NCBI RefSeq assembly: GCF_036108815.1
Contig: NZ_CP107985.1
Coordinates: 4,774,001 to 4,838,000, forward strand
DNA: 64,000 bases
DNA from: Streptomyces sp. NBC_00353
Lineage (GTDB): Bacteria; Actinomycetota; Actinomycetes; Streptomycetales; Streptomycetaceae
Reading direction: 5' to 3'
Positions 22,608 to 32,046 of the stretch are shown piece after piece. A model generated the notes under the pieces. It saw only the letters and a list, made by a program, of their open reading frames with translations. It had not been told where the DNA came from and made no database searches. Position 1 is the first letter of the stretch; every line of letters begins with the position of its first letter. The translations under genes were made by a program, and so were the position numbers.

Positions 22608-23825
22608 ATGCCCAACAGCACCTCCACCTCCGGCAGTAGTCCCGTGCCCGCGCCCGCCCCCGCGCCCACCGACACCACCGAACACCGGCCCGTCTACGTC
22701 GTCGGCGGCGGTCCCGGCGGTCTCGCCGCCGCGGCGGCCCTGCGCGAGCAAGGAGTACGGGCCGTCGTGCTGGAGAAGTCCGGAAGCATCGGCGCGTCAT
22801 GGCGAGGCCATTACGACCGGCTGCACCTGCACACCACCCGACGCTGGTCCGCGCTGCCGGGGCTCGCGATGCCACGCCGGTTCGGACGCTGGGTGTCCCG
22901 CGACCATGTGGTGCGCTACCTGGAGAAGTACGCCGAACACCACGAGCTGGAGGTGGTGACGGGCGTCGAGGTGACCCGCATCGACCGGGCGGCCGACGAC
23001 ACCGGGTGGCAGCTGACCGCGACCGGCGGCCGGGTGCTGACCGGGCGAGCCGTCGTCGTGGCCACCGGCTACAACCACACCCCGCGGATCCCGGACTGGG
23101 CCGGCCGCGACACCTTCGCAGGCGAGCTGGTGCACGCCCGCGACTACCGCAACCCCGCCCCGTACGCGGGCAAGGACGTCCTCGTCGTCGGGATCGGCAA
23201 CACCGGCGCGGAGATCGCCGTGGACCTGGTGGAGGGCGGCGCTTCCCGGGTACGGATCGCGGTACGCACCGTTCCGCACATCGTGCGCCGCTCGACGGCG
23301 GGCTGGCCCGCCCAGGCGACCGGCATCCTGGTCCGCAGACTGCCGGTGCGGCTGGTCGACCGGGCCGGCCGGCTGATGGCCAAGGCCGCCGTGCCCGACC
23401 TCGCCGAACAGGGTCTGCCCCGCCCGGACACGGGCCTCTATTCACGGGTCAAGGACGGCGCCATCCCGGTCCAGGACGTGGGGCTGATCGACGCCGTGCG
23501 GGGCGGCCGCGTGGTGCCGGTGGCAACGGTTGAGTCGTTCGACAAGGAAGCGGTCGTGCTGGCCGACGGGACCCGGATCACCCCGGACGCGGTGATCGCG
23601 GCGACCGGCTACCGGCGGGCTCTGGAACCGCTGGTCGGACACCTCGACGTGCTGGACGCACGCGGGCGGCCGGTGGTGCACGGCAGCCGCACACCGAAGC
23701 ACGCACCCGGGCTCTACTTCACCGGGTTCACCAATCCGATCAGCGGCATGTTCCGCGAAATGGCCCTGGACGCACGGAAGATCGCCAGGAAGCTGGCGAA
23801 GGACACCGGCCACCGCCGCCCCTGA
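22608..23825 (+). CDS. FAD/NAD(P)-dependent flavin monooxygenase (FMO/BVMO-like)
   Basis: 405 residues. After a Pro/Ala-rich lead the FAD Rossmann motif GGGPGG lies at about 33-38, and GASWRGHYDRLHLHT (near 62-76) is typical of group B monooxygenases of the YUCCA/FMO type. A second Rossmann motif for NAD(P)H, VGIGNTGAE, lies near 197-205, and ATGY occurs twice. The short Baeyer-Villiger fingerprint is not obvious. The expected reaction is oxygenation of a soft nucleophile or ketone, or a simple oxidoreductase role. The gene is monocistronic, bounded by the palindrome and a strong terminator. Confidence 0.8.
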   Translation: MPNSTSTSGSSPVPAPAPAPTDTTEHRPVYVVGGGPGGLAAAAALREQGVRAVVLEKSGSIGASWRGHYDRLHLHTTRRWSALPGLAMPRRFGRWVSRDHVVRYLEKYAEHHELEVVTGVEVTRIDRAADDTGWQLTATGGRVLTGRAVVVATGYNHTPRIPDWAGRDTFAGELVHARDYRNPAPYAGKDVLVVGIGNTGAEIAVDLVEGGASRVRIAVRTVPHIVRRSTAGWPAQATGILVRRLPVRLVDRAGRLMAKAAVPDLAEQGLPRPDTGLYSRVKDGAIPVQDVGLIDAVRGGRVVPVATVESFDKEAVVLADGTRITPDAVIAATGYRRALEPLVGHLDVLDARGRPVVHGSRTPKHAPGLYFTGFTNPISGMFREMALDARKIARKLAKDTGHRRP

Positions 23826-23898
23826 CCCGGACCTTTTGGCCGCGTCGACATCACCACCGGGCAGCCCGCGGGCCCGCCTGCCCGGCAATCCGTGCATG

Positions 23899-23932
23899 GA
23901 GAAGGGCCTCCACAGCCGTGGAGGCCCTTCTC
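23899..23932. terminator. Bidirectional terminator
   Basis: Perfect 15-bp stem GAGAAGGGCCTCCAC around tetraloop AGCC, between the convergent monooxygenase and secreted beta-propeller genes. Confidence 0.88.
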
Positions 23933-23946
23933 GCTTCTGCCGGGCC

Positions 23947-25914
23947 CTACTTGGTGAAGGTGAAGTACTTCCAGGCGCCGTGGGTGGTGGAGTTCACGTT
24001 GTCGCCGGAGGAGTTGTTGACGTAGGAGGAGCGCATGCGCATCCGGTAGCCGGTGTCGTGCGTGCCGCCGAGCGTCACGACGGACTTCCCGCTGGTGCCG
24101 AGCTTGAAGTACTGCCAGCCCGCGTCGTACCACTTGCCCTGGTAGTAGATCTCCAGGCTCAGCTTCTGGGAGCGGCCCTTGTAGTACGTCATGGTCGTGG
24201 TGAAGACCGGGTCGGTCTTCTTGTGGAAGTACGCGTACGAGGTCGAGCCGATCTTCGCCGTCTTGTACTGCTTGGCGACCGACGTGGAGACCTTGACCTT
24301 GGCGTACGCGACGGACTTCGCGGTCTTCGACGCGTAGCGGGCGTCGCCCGCGAAGACGGCGGTGACCGTGGTGTCACGGGTCATGTCCACGGTGGCGGAC
24401 AGGTTGCCCTTGGAGTTGACCGTGCCCCGCTTGACCAGCTTCTTCGGCTTGTCCGTGCCGAACGGGTCGGCCCAGATCTCGACCGTCCGGTTCTTGTACG
24501 TCGTACCGAGGTGCGCCGTGAACGAGACATCGGCGCCGTACGAGTACAGGGCGCCGTTGTGGTTCAGCGTCAGCGAGGGCGTCGCCCGCGAGACGGCGAC
24601 CGAGGCGGACGCGGAGGCCGTGGTGTGCGTGGCGTCACCTGCGTACTGCGCGGTGTAGGTGACATCACCGCCTGCGGGCGGGGTGTCCGTGAACGAGAAC
24701 GCGCCGTTCGCGGCGACCGTGCTCGTACCGAGCGACTTGCCCTTCGGGCTGTCGAGGTCGGTACGGATGACCGTGACCTTCGCGTCCGCCGGGAACGGCT
24801 TGTCGGAGGTCAGCCTCCCGGTGGCGTCGAGCTGCTTGCCGCGGGTCGCCCGGGCGGGAGCGGAGACGGTCGCCGTGACCGGGTAGCGGGCGGCGTCGTC
24901 GAGGACGCGGAGGTACGTCTTGCCCTGTCCCCGGGCGATGGCGAACAGCCGACTGCCGTCCGGCGCCCAGCTCAGCCCCTGGGCGGCGATGATGTCGCCA
25001 CCGGACGCGGACGCGCCGTACGTGTACGTGCGGAACGGCTCCGTCATGCCCGGCTTGAAGACGAAGACGTCCTTGTCGTACGGGCTGTCGGCGGCCAGGG
25101 CGACCGTGCCGTCCGGTGCGATGGCGGCGGAGTCGGGGCCGTACGCGTCGATCGGGTAGCCGCCGGTGCGGGTCAGGTCACCGGCGTTGATCGCGGTCGC
25201 CTCGTAGGAGGAGGTACCCGAGGTGGTGACGATCTGCGCGCCGTCGGCACTGAGCGCGAAGTCCGCCATATCGCTGCGGGCATCGGCCTGCGTCCCCTCC
25301 TTGCGCAGGACGGGGGCGCCGGTGGACACGTCGTACACGGCCAGCTCCGACCAGGTGCCGTGGAATCCGAGCACCAGGGTGTTCCCGGCGGACTCCAGCT
25401 CGGGGGCACCGGTCCACGCATTGCCGGGGAGCTGGTCGAGAGCGATCTCGGGGGTGCCCTGCGCGGGGTCGAACGAGCCCAGGTTGCGCGAGGACTCCTG
25501 CCCGTACGCGAACCAGACCCGGCCGCCCGCCACCGCTACGGTCTGCGGATCGGTGTTCTCGCCGGTGGCGTACCGGGCGGCCGCGGTCGAGCCGGTCGTC
25601 TCGATGGCCACGACGGCGTCGGCGCCCGGGAGGGCCGCGTAGACGAATCCGGAGTCGGGCGAGATCGCCAGATCCCGCACGCCGGAGAGATCCGGGACGG
25701 TTGCCACGACCTGGCCCGTGTAGTCGGTGACGACGACCTTGTTGCCGGTCGGGTCGCTGATGTACACCCGCTTGTGGACGCCGTCCACGGCGATGTCGCC
25801 GTACGAGGTGATCGGCAGGGCGCCGGCGGAGTCGGCCGCCGCCGGTCCTGCGGTGCCGACGGCCATGACCGTCGAACTGAAAAGGACCGCGAGCGCGGTC
25901 GCCACGGTGCGCAT
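23947..25914 (-). CDS. Secreted beta-propeller and Ig-like repeat protein
   Basis: 655 residues. A signal peptide (MRTVATALAVLFSSTVMAV..GPAAAD) precedes a YncE/YVTN-like seven-bladed propeller (about 30-355; blades such as ITSYGDIAVDGVHKRVYIS and VRDLAISPDSGFVYAALPG). Three Ig-like/Big3-type beta domains follow (about 360-555), and the C-terminal domain of about 90 residues is Tyr/Lys-rich. It is probably an extracellular or wall-associated binding protein. ATG 25914 and the in-frame GTG 25920 are both possible starts. It does not obviously share a function with its neighbours. Confidence 0.78.
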   Translation of the reverse strand: MRTVATALAVLFSSTVMAVGTAGPAAADSAGALPITSYGDIAVDGVHKRVYISDPTGNKVVVTDYTGQVVATVPDLSGVRDLAISPDSGFVYAALPGADAVVAIETTGSTAAARYATGENTDPQTVAVAGGRVWFAYGQESSRNLGSFDPAQGTPEIALDQLPGNAWTGAPELESAGNTLVLGFHGTWSELAVYDVSTGAPVLRKEGTQADARSDMADFALSADGAQIVTTSGTSSYEATAINAGDLTRTGGYPIDAYGPDSAAIAPDGTVALAADSPYDKDVFVFKPGMTEPFRTYTYGASASGGDIIAAQGLSWAPDGSRLFAIARGQGKTYLRVLDDAARYPVTATVSAPARATRGKQLDATGRLTSDKPFPADAKVTVIRTDLDSPKGKSLGTSTVAANGAFSFTDTPPAGGDVTYTAQYAGDATHTTASASASVAVSRATPSLTLNHNGALYSYGADVSFTAHLGTTYKNRTVEIWADPFGTDKPKKLVKRGTVNSKGNLSATVDMTRDTTVTAVFAGDARYASKTAKSVAYAKVKVSTSVAKQYKTAKIGSTSYAYFHKKTDPVFTTTMTYYKGRSQKLSLEIYYQGKWYDAGWQYFKLGTSGKSVVTLGGTHDTGYRMRMRSSYVNNSSGDNVNSTTHGAWKYFTFTK

Positions 25915-26197
25915 GCGCACGTTGATGAACCCCCAGGGAGAAACCCGGTTCGGTCGGCCGGGTGACGAGTCGGGCCGCGCGACACCCACACATCGTCATG
26001 TGAAGAACGTGAAGACAACGTGAAGGGCGCGGCCGCACGCGCAGCGTATGTCATGACTGCGGCAAATGGGGAGAGGTTCCTGTGGGGCGGCTGTGCGGCC
26101 CGGGGCCCGACGCGCCGCCGGCCCCCGGACCTCGGGCACGCAAAGGGGCGGGGAATCCCGGCCAGGGCCCGTCCAGCCTTTGCCTTCCTACCCATTC

Positions 26198-26212
26198 CTG
26201 ACGGAGCGTCAG
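26198..26212. promoter_or_regulatory. Catabolic operator copy 6 (CTGACGGAGCGTCAG)
   Basis: First of two operators 24 bp apart (centre to centre) upstream of the NDP-forming CoA ligase. Confidence 0.78.
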
Positions 26213-26221
26213 TTCAGTAAC

Positions 26222-26236
26222 CTGACAAGGCGTCAG
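26222..26236. promoter_or_regulatory. Catabolic operator copy 7 (CTGACAAGGCGTCAG)
   Basis: Second of the tandem pair. The only place in the window where two copies serve a single promoter. Confidence 0.75.
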
Positions 26237-26294
26237 CTAATTGGATACGGGCGCCCCGAGCCCGGACGGACCTCTAGCAGGAGTGGGCGGAACG

Positions 26295-28523
26295 ATGCTT
26301 GGATCGACTCACGGCACCCTCACCACACACTTCCGCGCCCGGGTGGTGGCCTGCGGCGAGGAGCCGCACGCCGCCGTCCACTGCATGACGGCCGCCGCCG
26401 CGGAAGGCGATCTCGACGTCAGCGGCCGCCCGCTGCACGCGCCCGTGCCCGACCTGGACCGGTTCTTCCGGCCCGAGTCCGTCGCCGTCATCGGGGCATC
26501 CGACACCGAGGGCCGGCCCCGTACCGGCATCACCCGGCAGCTCGTCGCCTGGGCCGAGCGGGTCGGGGCACGCCTGCACCCGGTCCATCCCACCCGGGAG
26601 TCCGTCTTCGGCCGCCCCTGCTCTCCTTCCGTCGCGGACCTGCCGGAGCAGGTCGATCTGGCGGTGCTGCTGGTCGGCGACCCGCTCCCGGTGATCGAGG
26701 AACTCGGGCAGGCCAAGGTGAAATTCGCGGTCGCCTTCGCCTCCGGGTTCGCCGAGACCGGCGAAGAGGGCGCCGCCGCCCAGGCGCGGCTGGCGGCCGC
26801 GGTGGAGCGGTCGGGGCTGCGGCTGCTCGGGCCGAACACCAACCTCAACGCGTTCGAGGCGTTCCGGGACGACCTCGACGGGCCGGCGATCGCCCTGATC
26901 ACCCAGTCCGGCCACCAGGGCCGCCCCGTCTACACACTCCAGGAGCTGGGCGTACGGCTGTCGCACTGGGCGCCCACGGGCAACGAGGCGGATCTGGAGA
27001 CGGCCGACTTCATCTCGTACTTCTCGCAGCGCCCCGAGGTCGGGGCCATCGCCTGCTACGTGGAAGGGCTCAAGGACGGGCGTTCCTTTCTGCTCGCCGC
27101 CGACCGGGCGGCACGGGCCGGGGTTCCGGTCGTGGCGGTCAAGGTGGGGCGTACGGAGACGGGGGCCAGGACGGCCGCGTCACACACCGGCAAGCTGACC
27201 GGCGCCGACCAGGTGGTGGACGCGGCGATGCGGCAGTTCGGCGTGATCCGGGTGGACGGGCTCGACGAACTCCAGGACACCGCGGCCCTGCTGGCCCGGG
27301 CACGGAAACCGCAGGCCGACGGGGTCGTCGTGTATTCGATCTCGGGCGGCACGGGCGCGCACTTCTCGGACCTCGCAACGGGGGCGGGACTGAAGCTCCC
27401 CACCCTGTCCGAGGAGAAGCAGCGCGAGCTGCACGAGTGGATTCCCGGCTATCTGAACGTGGCGAACCCGGTCGACAACGGCGGGCATCCGGTCGGCGAC
27501 TGGCGCGGCCGGAAGATCATCGACGCTCTCCTCGCCGACCCGGACGTCGGGGTGCTGATCTGCCCGATCACCGGCCCGTTCCCCCCGATGAGCGACAGGC
27601 TCGCGCAGGACCTGGTGGACGCGGCGGAGACCACGGACAAGCTGGTGTGCGTGGTGTGGGGATCGCCGGTCGGTACGGAGGACGCGTACCGCACGACGCT
27701 GCTCGGCTCGTCGCGCGTCGCCACCTTCCGCACGTTCGGCAACTGCATCACCGCCGTGAAGGCCTATCTGGACCACCACCGGTTCGCCGGCTCGTACCGC
27801 TCGCCCTTCGACGAGGCGCCGCGCACGCCGTCGCCCTCGTTCCGCAAGGCGCAGGCCCTGATGCGTCCGGGCCACCAGCTGAGCGAGCACGCGGCGAAGC
27901 AGCTTCTGCGGGCGTACGGCATCCGCGTCCCGCGCGAGCAACTGGTCACCAGCGCGGCGGCGGCCGTCCGGGCGGCGGGCCTGGTCGGCTACCCGGTCGT
28001 CATGAAGGCGTCCGGCGCGCGGCTGGCCCACAAGACGGAGCTCGGTCTGGTCAAGGTCGGGCTCACCTCCGCCAGCCAGGTCCGCGACGCGTACCGCGAA
28101 CTGACCGACATCGCCCGCTACGAGGGCATCGAGCTGGACGGCGTCCTGGTCTGCCAGATGATCGAGCGGGGCGTCGAAATGATGGTCGGCGTCACGCACG
28201 ATGCCCTGTTCGGGCCGACGGTGACGGTCGGGCTCGGCGGCGTCCTCGTGGAGGTGCTGCACGATGCGGCGGTGCGGGTGCCGCCGTTCGGCGAGGACCA
28301 GGCGCGGGCGATGCTCGGCGAACTGCGCGGCCGGGCCCTGCTGGAAGGCGTACGCGGCGGACCGCCGGTGGATGTCGACGCGCTCGTCGAGGTCGTGCTG
28401 CGCGTCCAGCGGATGGCACTGGAACTGGGCGACGACCTCTCCGAACTGGACATCAACCCGCTGATGGTGCTGGGCCGCGGGCAGGGCGCGGTGGCGCTGG
28501 ACGCGCTCGCCGTCTGCCGCTGA
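26295..28523 (+). CDS. NDP-forming acyl-CoA synthetase (fused alpha/beta)
   Basis: 743 residues from ATG 26295 (AGGAG about 11 bases upstream; a TTG at 26241 would place the start against the operator). The N-terminal CoA-binding Rossmann domain (SVAVIGASDTEGRPRTGI) and the two succinyl-CoA ligase-like flavodoxin domains carry the phosphohistidine region (ITQSGHQGRPVYTLQELG, YSISGGTGAHFSDLA). The C-terminal ATP-grasp domain starts near LSEHAAKQLLRAYGIRVPRE and includes VGYPVVMKASGARLAHKTELG. It converts an acid, CoA and ATP to acyl-CoA, ADP and phosphate, or the reverse, harvesting ATP. It is the first gene of an operon with a crotonase and appears to be a pathway-specific ligase. Confidence 0.85.
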   Translation: MLGSTHGTLTTHFRARVVACGEEPHAAVHCMTAAAAEGDLDVSGRPLHAPVPDLDRFFRPESVAVIGASDTEGRPRTGITRQLVAWAERVGARLHPVHPTRESVFGRPCSPSVADLPEQVDLAVLLVGDPLPVIEELGQAKVKFAVAFASGFAETGEEGAAAQARLAAAVERSGLRLLGPNTNLNAFEAFRDDLDGPAIALITQSGHQGRPVYTLQELGVRLSHWAPTGNEADLETADFISYFSQRPEVGAIACYVEGLKDGRSFLLAADRAARAGVPVVAVKVGRTETGARTAASHTGKLTGADQVVDAAMRQFGVIRVDGLDELQDTAALLARARKPQADGVVVYSISGGTGAHFSDLATGAGLKLPTLSEEKQRELHEWIPGYLNVANPVDNGGHPVGDWRGRKIIDALLADPDVGVLICPITGPFPPMSDRLAQDLVDAAETTDKLVCVVWGSPVGTEDAYRTTLLGSSRVATFRTFGNCITAVKAYLDHHRFAGSYRSPFDEAPRTPSPSFRKAQALMRPGHQLSEHAAKQLLRAYGIRVPREQLVTSAAAAVRAAGLVGYPVVMKASGARLAHKTELGLVKVGLTSASQVRDAYRELTDIARYEGIELDGVLVCQMIERGVEMMVGVTHDALFGPTVTVGLGGVLVEVLHDAAVRVPPFGEDQARAMLGELRGRALLEGVRGGPPVDVDALVEVVLRVQRMALELGDDLSELDINPLMVLGRGQGAVALDALAVCR

Positions 28524-28554
28524 CCCCCCACGCCACCTGCCGAGGAGCCGCCTC

Positions 28555-29385
28555 ATGCCGTCCTCCCCCGAAGACACCCCCGGGTCCGCCGACCCGCTTG
28601 ACTCATTGGTACTCCACGCCACTGACAACGGCGTCTCATGGATCACTCTCAACCGCCCCGAAGCGATGAACGCCGTCACCTGGAACCAGCGCGAACGCCT
28701 CATCGCCCTCCTCTCCCGGGCCTCCGCCGACCCGGCGGTCCGGGCCGTCGTCCTGACCGCCACCGGCCGCGGCTTCTGCGCGGGCGCCGACCTGCGCGGG
28801 GTCCCGTCCACGGGCGACCGGGTCCCCGGCGATGTGGCCCGCACCATCCGGCTCGGCGCGCAGCGCCTGATCGCGGCGGTCCTGGACTGCGAGAAGCCGG
28901 TGATCGCGGCCGTCAACGGCACGGCGGCCGGCATCGGCGCACACCTGGCGTTCGCCTGCGACCTGGTACTGGCCGCCGACTCGGCGAAGTTCATCGAGGT
29001 GTTCGTACGCCGCGGTCTCGTACCGGACGGCGGCGGCGCGTACCTGCTGCCCCGCCTGATCGGACCGCAGCGTGCCAAGGAGCTGATGTTCTTCGGCGAC
29101 GCACTCCCCGCGGCGGAGGCGGAACGCCTGGGCCTGGTCAACCGGGTGGTCCCGGCCGAGGAGTTGACGGAGATGGCCCGCGCATGGTCGCAACGCCTGG
29201 CGGACGGTCCGACCCGTGCCCTCGCCCTCACCAAACAGCTGGTCAACGCATCCCTGGACGCCGACCGTGCAACGGCGTTCGCCGCCGAGGCAATGGCCCA
29301 GGAGATCAACATGACGACGCGGGACGCGGGCGAGGGAGTGGCGAGCTTCGTGGAACGCCGCGCACCGAAGTACCGGGGGCTGTGA
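28555..29385 (+). CDS. Enoyl-CoA hydratase/isomerase
   Basis: 276-residue crotonase. The oxyanion-hole segments are GRGFCAGADLRG (near 75-86) and AAVNGTAAGIGAHLAFACDL (near 119-138). The active-site loop reads FIEVFVRRGLVPDGGGAYLLPRLIG, with Asp in DGGG where the second catalytic Glu of classical hydratases lies, as in PaaG/isomerase-like members. The ATG at 28555 is 31 bases after the ligase stop, preceded by GAGGAG. It acts on the CoA ester made by the upstream ligase, by inference. Confidence 0.85.
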   Translation: MPSSPEDTPGSADPLDSLVLHATDNGVSWITLNRPEAMNAVTWNQRERLIALLSRASADPAVRAVVLTATGRGFCAGADLRGVPSTGDRVPGDVARTIRLGAQRLIAAVLDCEKPVIAAVNGTAAGIGAHLAFACDLVLAADSAKFIEVFVRRGLVPDGGGAYLLPRLIGPQRAKELMFFGDALPAAEAERLGLVNRVVPAEELTEMARAWSQRLADGPTRALALTKQLVNASLDADRATAFAAEAMAQEINMTTRDAGEGVASFVERRAPKYRGL

Positions 29386-29409
29386 CGATCCGGGCTCAGC
29401 CCTTCCGAT

Positions 29410-29424
29410 CTGACGCTCCGTCAA
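29410..29424. promoter_or_regulatory. Catabolic operator copy 8 (CTGACGCTCCGTCAA)
   Basis: One mismatch in the final base. It lies 17 bp before the flavin reductase ATG and 24 bp after the crotonase stop. Confidence 0.7.
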
Positions 29425-29441
29425 CTTAACTGGGAGATGTG

Positions 29442-30053
29442 ATGGGACACGCAGGCATGGCCGCCACCGCCGTCCGGTACCTCAGGTCCGTCGGCGCCGC
29501 CACAACCGCCGGCCCGGCACCGGTCGATCCGCTGCCGCGCCCCGATCTGCGGGCCGTCGCCGACGACGAGCGGCTGCCCGTCGATCCGACCGAATTCCGG
29601 CGCGTGCTCGGTCACTTCGCGACCGGTGTCACCGTCGTCACCGCCCACGCCCCGGACGGCCCTGCGGGGTTCGCCTGCCAGTCGTTCGCCTCGCTCTCCC
29701 TCGACCCGCCGCTGGTCACCTTCATGGTCGCCCGCACGTCGACGACCTGGCCACGCATCGCCCGCGCCGGGGCGTTCTGCGTCAACATCCTGGGCGCGGA
29801 GCAGGACGCGTTGTGCCGGGGCTTCGCGGTGAGCGGGGCCGACAAGTTCGCCGGGGTGACGTACGGGGCCGCTCCCGCGACCGGGTCGCCGCTGCTGGCC
29901 TCCGTACCGGCCTGGGTCGACTGCCGCATCCAGGCCGTCCACACGGGCGGCGACCATCTGATCGTGGTCGGGCGGGTGGAGGCGCTGGGGGCGGCGGACG
30001 GGGTCGCTCCGCTGCTGTTCCACCGGGGGGCGTTCGGCCGCTTCAGCGGGTGA
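29442..30053 (+). CDS. Flavin reductase of a two-component monooxygenase (HpaC/HsaB-like)
   Basis: 203 residues with the flavin-reductase fold: FRRVLGHFATGVTVVTA (near 52-68), GFACQSFASLSLDPPLVTFMV (near 75-95), FCVNILGAEQDALCRGFAV and a C-terminal HxGGDHLIVVGRVEAL-type segment (near 164-180). It supplies reduced FMN/FAD to an oxygenase component. No canonical two-component oxygenase (HpaB/HsaA type) is adjacent; the acyl-CoA dehydrogenase-fold proteins of the regulon are the closest candidates within the window. GGGAG precedes the ATG. Confidence 0.8.
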   Translation: MGHAGMAATAVRYLRSVGAATTAGPAPVDPLPRPDLRAVADDERLPVDPTEFRRVLGHFATGVTVVTAHAPDGPAGFACQSFASLSLDPPLVTFMVARTSTTWPRIARAGAFCVNILGAEQDALCRGFAVSGADKFAGVTYGAAPATGSPLLASVPAWVDCRIQAVHTGGDHLIVVGRVEALGAADGVAPLLFHRGAFGRFSG

Positions 30054-30131
30054 GCGTGTACCGGCGTGGTGCGTCGATGTCGACGTACTGCCGGCCGGGC
30101 TTCGGACTTCGCGCACGGCTCGGCGACCGCC

Positions 30132-31481
30132 TCAGCCGGTGCCGGTCAGCGCCGCCGGCTCCGGGGTCTGCGCCTGCCGCCGGATCACCAGCGCCATCAG
30201 CGCCGCCGTCGCGCACAGCGCCCCCGACGCGTACCAGACCATGTCGTACGAGCCGAACACGTCGCGCGCCACACCGCCCAGGAACGCCACCAGTGCTGCG
30301 CCGACCTGGTGGGAGGCGAGGACCCAGCCGAAGACGATCGCGCTGTCGTCGCCGTACTGTTCGCGGCACAGGGCCAGTGTCGGCGGGACCGTGGCCACCC
30401 AGTCCAGGCCGTAGAACACGATGAAGAAGACCATCGGCGGGTGCACCGTCGGCGCCATCAGCATCGGCAGGAAGAGCAGCGAGATGCCGCGCAGCGCGTA
30501 GTAGACGGCGAGCAGCCGGCGGGCGTCGAAGCGGTCGGTGAGCCAGCCGGAGAAGATCGTGCCGATGATGTCGAAGACCCCGATGACGGCGAGCAGCGAG
30601 GCGGCTGCCGTGATGGGCATGCCGTGGTCGTGGGCCGACGGCACGAAGTGCGTACGGATCAGGCCGTTGGTCGATGCGCCGCAGATCGCGAACGTGCCCG
30701 CCAGCAGCCAGAACGGTCCGGTGCGGGCGGCGTCGAACAGCACGCGTACGGTACGGGCCGCCGCGCCCCGGGCGGGCGCCGGCTTCTCCACGTACGAGCC
30801 GCCGTAGGGGGCCAGGCCCAGATCGGCCGGGTGGTCGCGCATCAGGAGCCAGACGAACGGGACGACGACGAGCGCGGCCAGCGCGACGGTCACCGAGGCC
30901 GGCCGCCAGCCGTGCTCCTCGACGATCCAGGCGCACAGGGGCAGGAAGACCAGTTGGCCGGAGGCGCCGGCCGCGGTGAGGATGCCGGTGACCAGGCCGC
31001 GCCTGGCGACGAACCAGCGGTTGGTGACCGTTGCCGAGAAGGCCAACGCCATCGAGCCGGTACCGAGACCGACGAGCAGGCCCCAATAGATCATCAGCTG
31101 CCAGGAAGCCGTCATCCAGACACTGGCCAGGGCCCCCGCCGCGACCGTGGACAGGGCCACGACGACGACCCGGCGGATGCCGAACCGGTCCATCAGCGCG
31201 GCGGCGAACGGCGCGGTCAGTCCGTACAGCGCCATGTCGATCGAGACGGCCAGCCCGATCTCCCCGCGCGACCAGCCGAACTCCGTGTGCAGCGGGTCGA
31301 TGAGGAGGCCGGGCAGGGAGTTGAACGCGGCGCCGCCGATGATCGTCACGAACGTGACGACGGCGACGATCCAGGCACGGTGGATGCGCAGGCGGGACGG
31401 CGTGCGGTCGGCCGGGCGGGCGTCGTCCTGCGCGGGACCTGCGGCGGCGCTATCGGTTGTCTGGGTCACGTCACCCAGCAT
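30132..31481 (-). CDS. MFS transporter (monocarboxylate/oxalate antiporter-like)
   Basis: About 449 residues with 12 predicted membrane helices. MFS signatures include GLTAPFAAALMDRFGIRRVVVV between helices 2 and 3 and GWLTDRFDARRLL in the second half. Substrate unknown. It lies convergent to the flavin reductase and between catabolic operons, so uptake of the pathway substrate is plausible. No copy of the catabolic operator was found upstream. The start is uncertain: ATG 31481 is used, with ATG 31496 and a GTG further in as alternatives. Confidence 0.75.
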   Translation of the reverse strand: MLGDVTQTTDSAAAGPAQDDARPADRTPSRLRIHRAWIVAVVTFVTIIGGAAFNSLPGLLIDPLHTEFGWSRGEIGLAVSIDMALYGLTAPFAAALMDRFGIRRVVVVALSTVAAGALASVWMTASWQLMIYWGLLVGLGTGSMALAFSATVTNRWFVARRGLVTGILTAAGASGQLVFLPLCAWIVEEHGWRPASVTVALAALVVVPFVWLLMRDHPADLGLAPYGGSYVEKPAPARGAAARTVRVLFDAARTGPFWLLAGTFAICGASTNGLIRTHFVPSAHDHGMPITAAASLLAVIGVFDIIGTIFSGWLTDRFDARRLLAVYYALRGISLLFLPMLMAPTVHPPMVFFIVFYGLDWVATVPPTLALCREQYGDDSAIVFGWVLASHQVGAALVAFLGGVARDVFGSYDMVWYASGALCATAALMALVIRRQAQTPEPAALTGTG

Positions 31482-31630
31482 CCGGCCCCGGGGCATCTCT
31501 TCACGAGTGGCCCGAGGGACATGGTTCGTAGGGATCGGGCCATGGGGGAAGGCGTACGATCATCCGTCGGCCGGGGCGAACGCTCACCCGGCCGAATGAG
31601 ACGGACGAGCCGATCGAACCGGGGGATCTC

Positions 31631-31963
31631 ATGCAATGGGTCGCGCGTCAGCAGTTCCATCACCGTTCCGCACTGATGCAGGCGTGGGGCGCAGGACTGC
31701 TGCTCATCGCCGCCGGGCTCTGGATCTGGCTGGCGTTCCTGCTGGTGGATCAGGCGGACGCGTACTGCTACCGCGTCACCATGCAGTGCACGGTGGTGTC
31801 GGAACTGCCCAAGCAGCTCACCGTCCTGGCGGTCTGCGGACCGCTCTCCGTCCTCGGCTCCGCGCTGCTCGTCGGTGGCAGTGTGCGCAGGCAGACCAGT
31901 GCGCACGTCTTCCAGGTCATCGAGATGCAGAAGTCCGAGGAGCGGGACCGGCAGAAGCGCTGA
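31631..31963 (+). CDS. Small two-helix membrane protein, unknown
   Basis: 110 residues with hydrophobic helices at about 19-41 and 63-83. Two cysteines (YCYRVTMQC) lie in the loop between them, which probably faces outside. The C-terminus is charged. ATG preceded by GGGGGATCTC. No family recognised. It stands alone between two MFS genes on the opposite strand. Confidence 0.6.
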   Translation: MQWVARQQFHHRSALMQAWGAGLLLIAAGLWIWLAFLLVDQADAYCYRVTMQCTVVSELPKQLTVLAVCGPLSVLGSALLVGGSVRRQTSAHVFQVIEMQKSEERDRQKR

Positions 31964-32046
31964 CGGTCGTCGGCCCGGCCGGACTGCAGCCGTCCGGGCA
32001 GCCGCCACGCGGTGCGCGGACCGGGCCCCCGCCCCGGTCGCCCGGC

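Larger units (their letters stand above)
25915..26294. other. 380-bp intergenic region with tandem catabolic operators
   Basis: Separates the secreted protein gene from the CoA ligase operon, divergently. It holds operator copies 6 and 7 and a G+C-rich stretch (26070-26190) in which no convincing gene was seen. A short frame at 26020-26220 has no ribosome-binding site or recognisable product. Confidence 0.6.

Noticed and set aside
26020..26220. 66-codon frame upstream of the NDP-forming CoA ligase
   Set aside because: No ribosome-binding site, no recognisable product, and it runs into operator copy 6.
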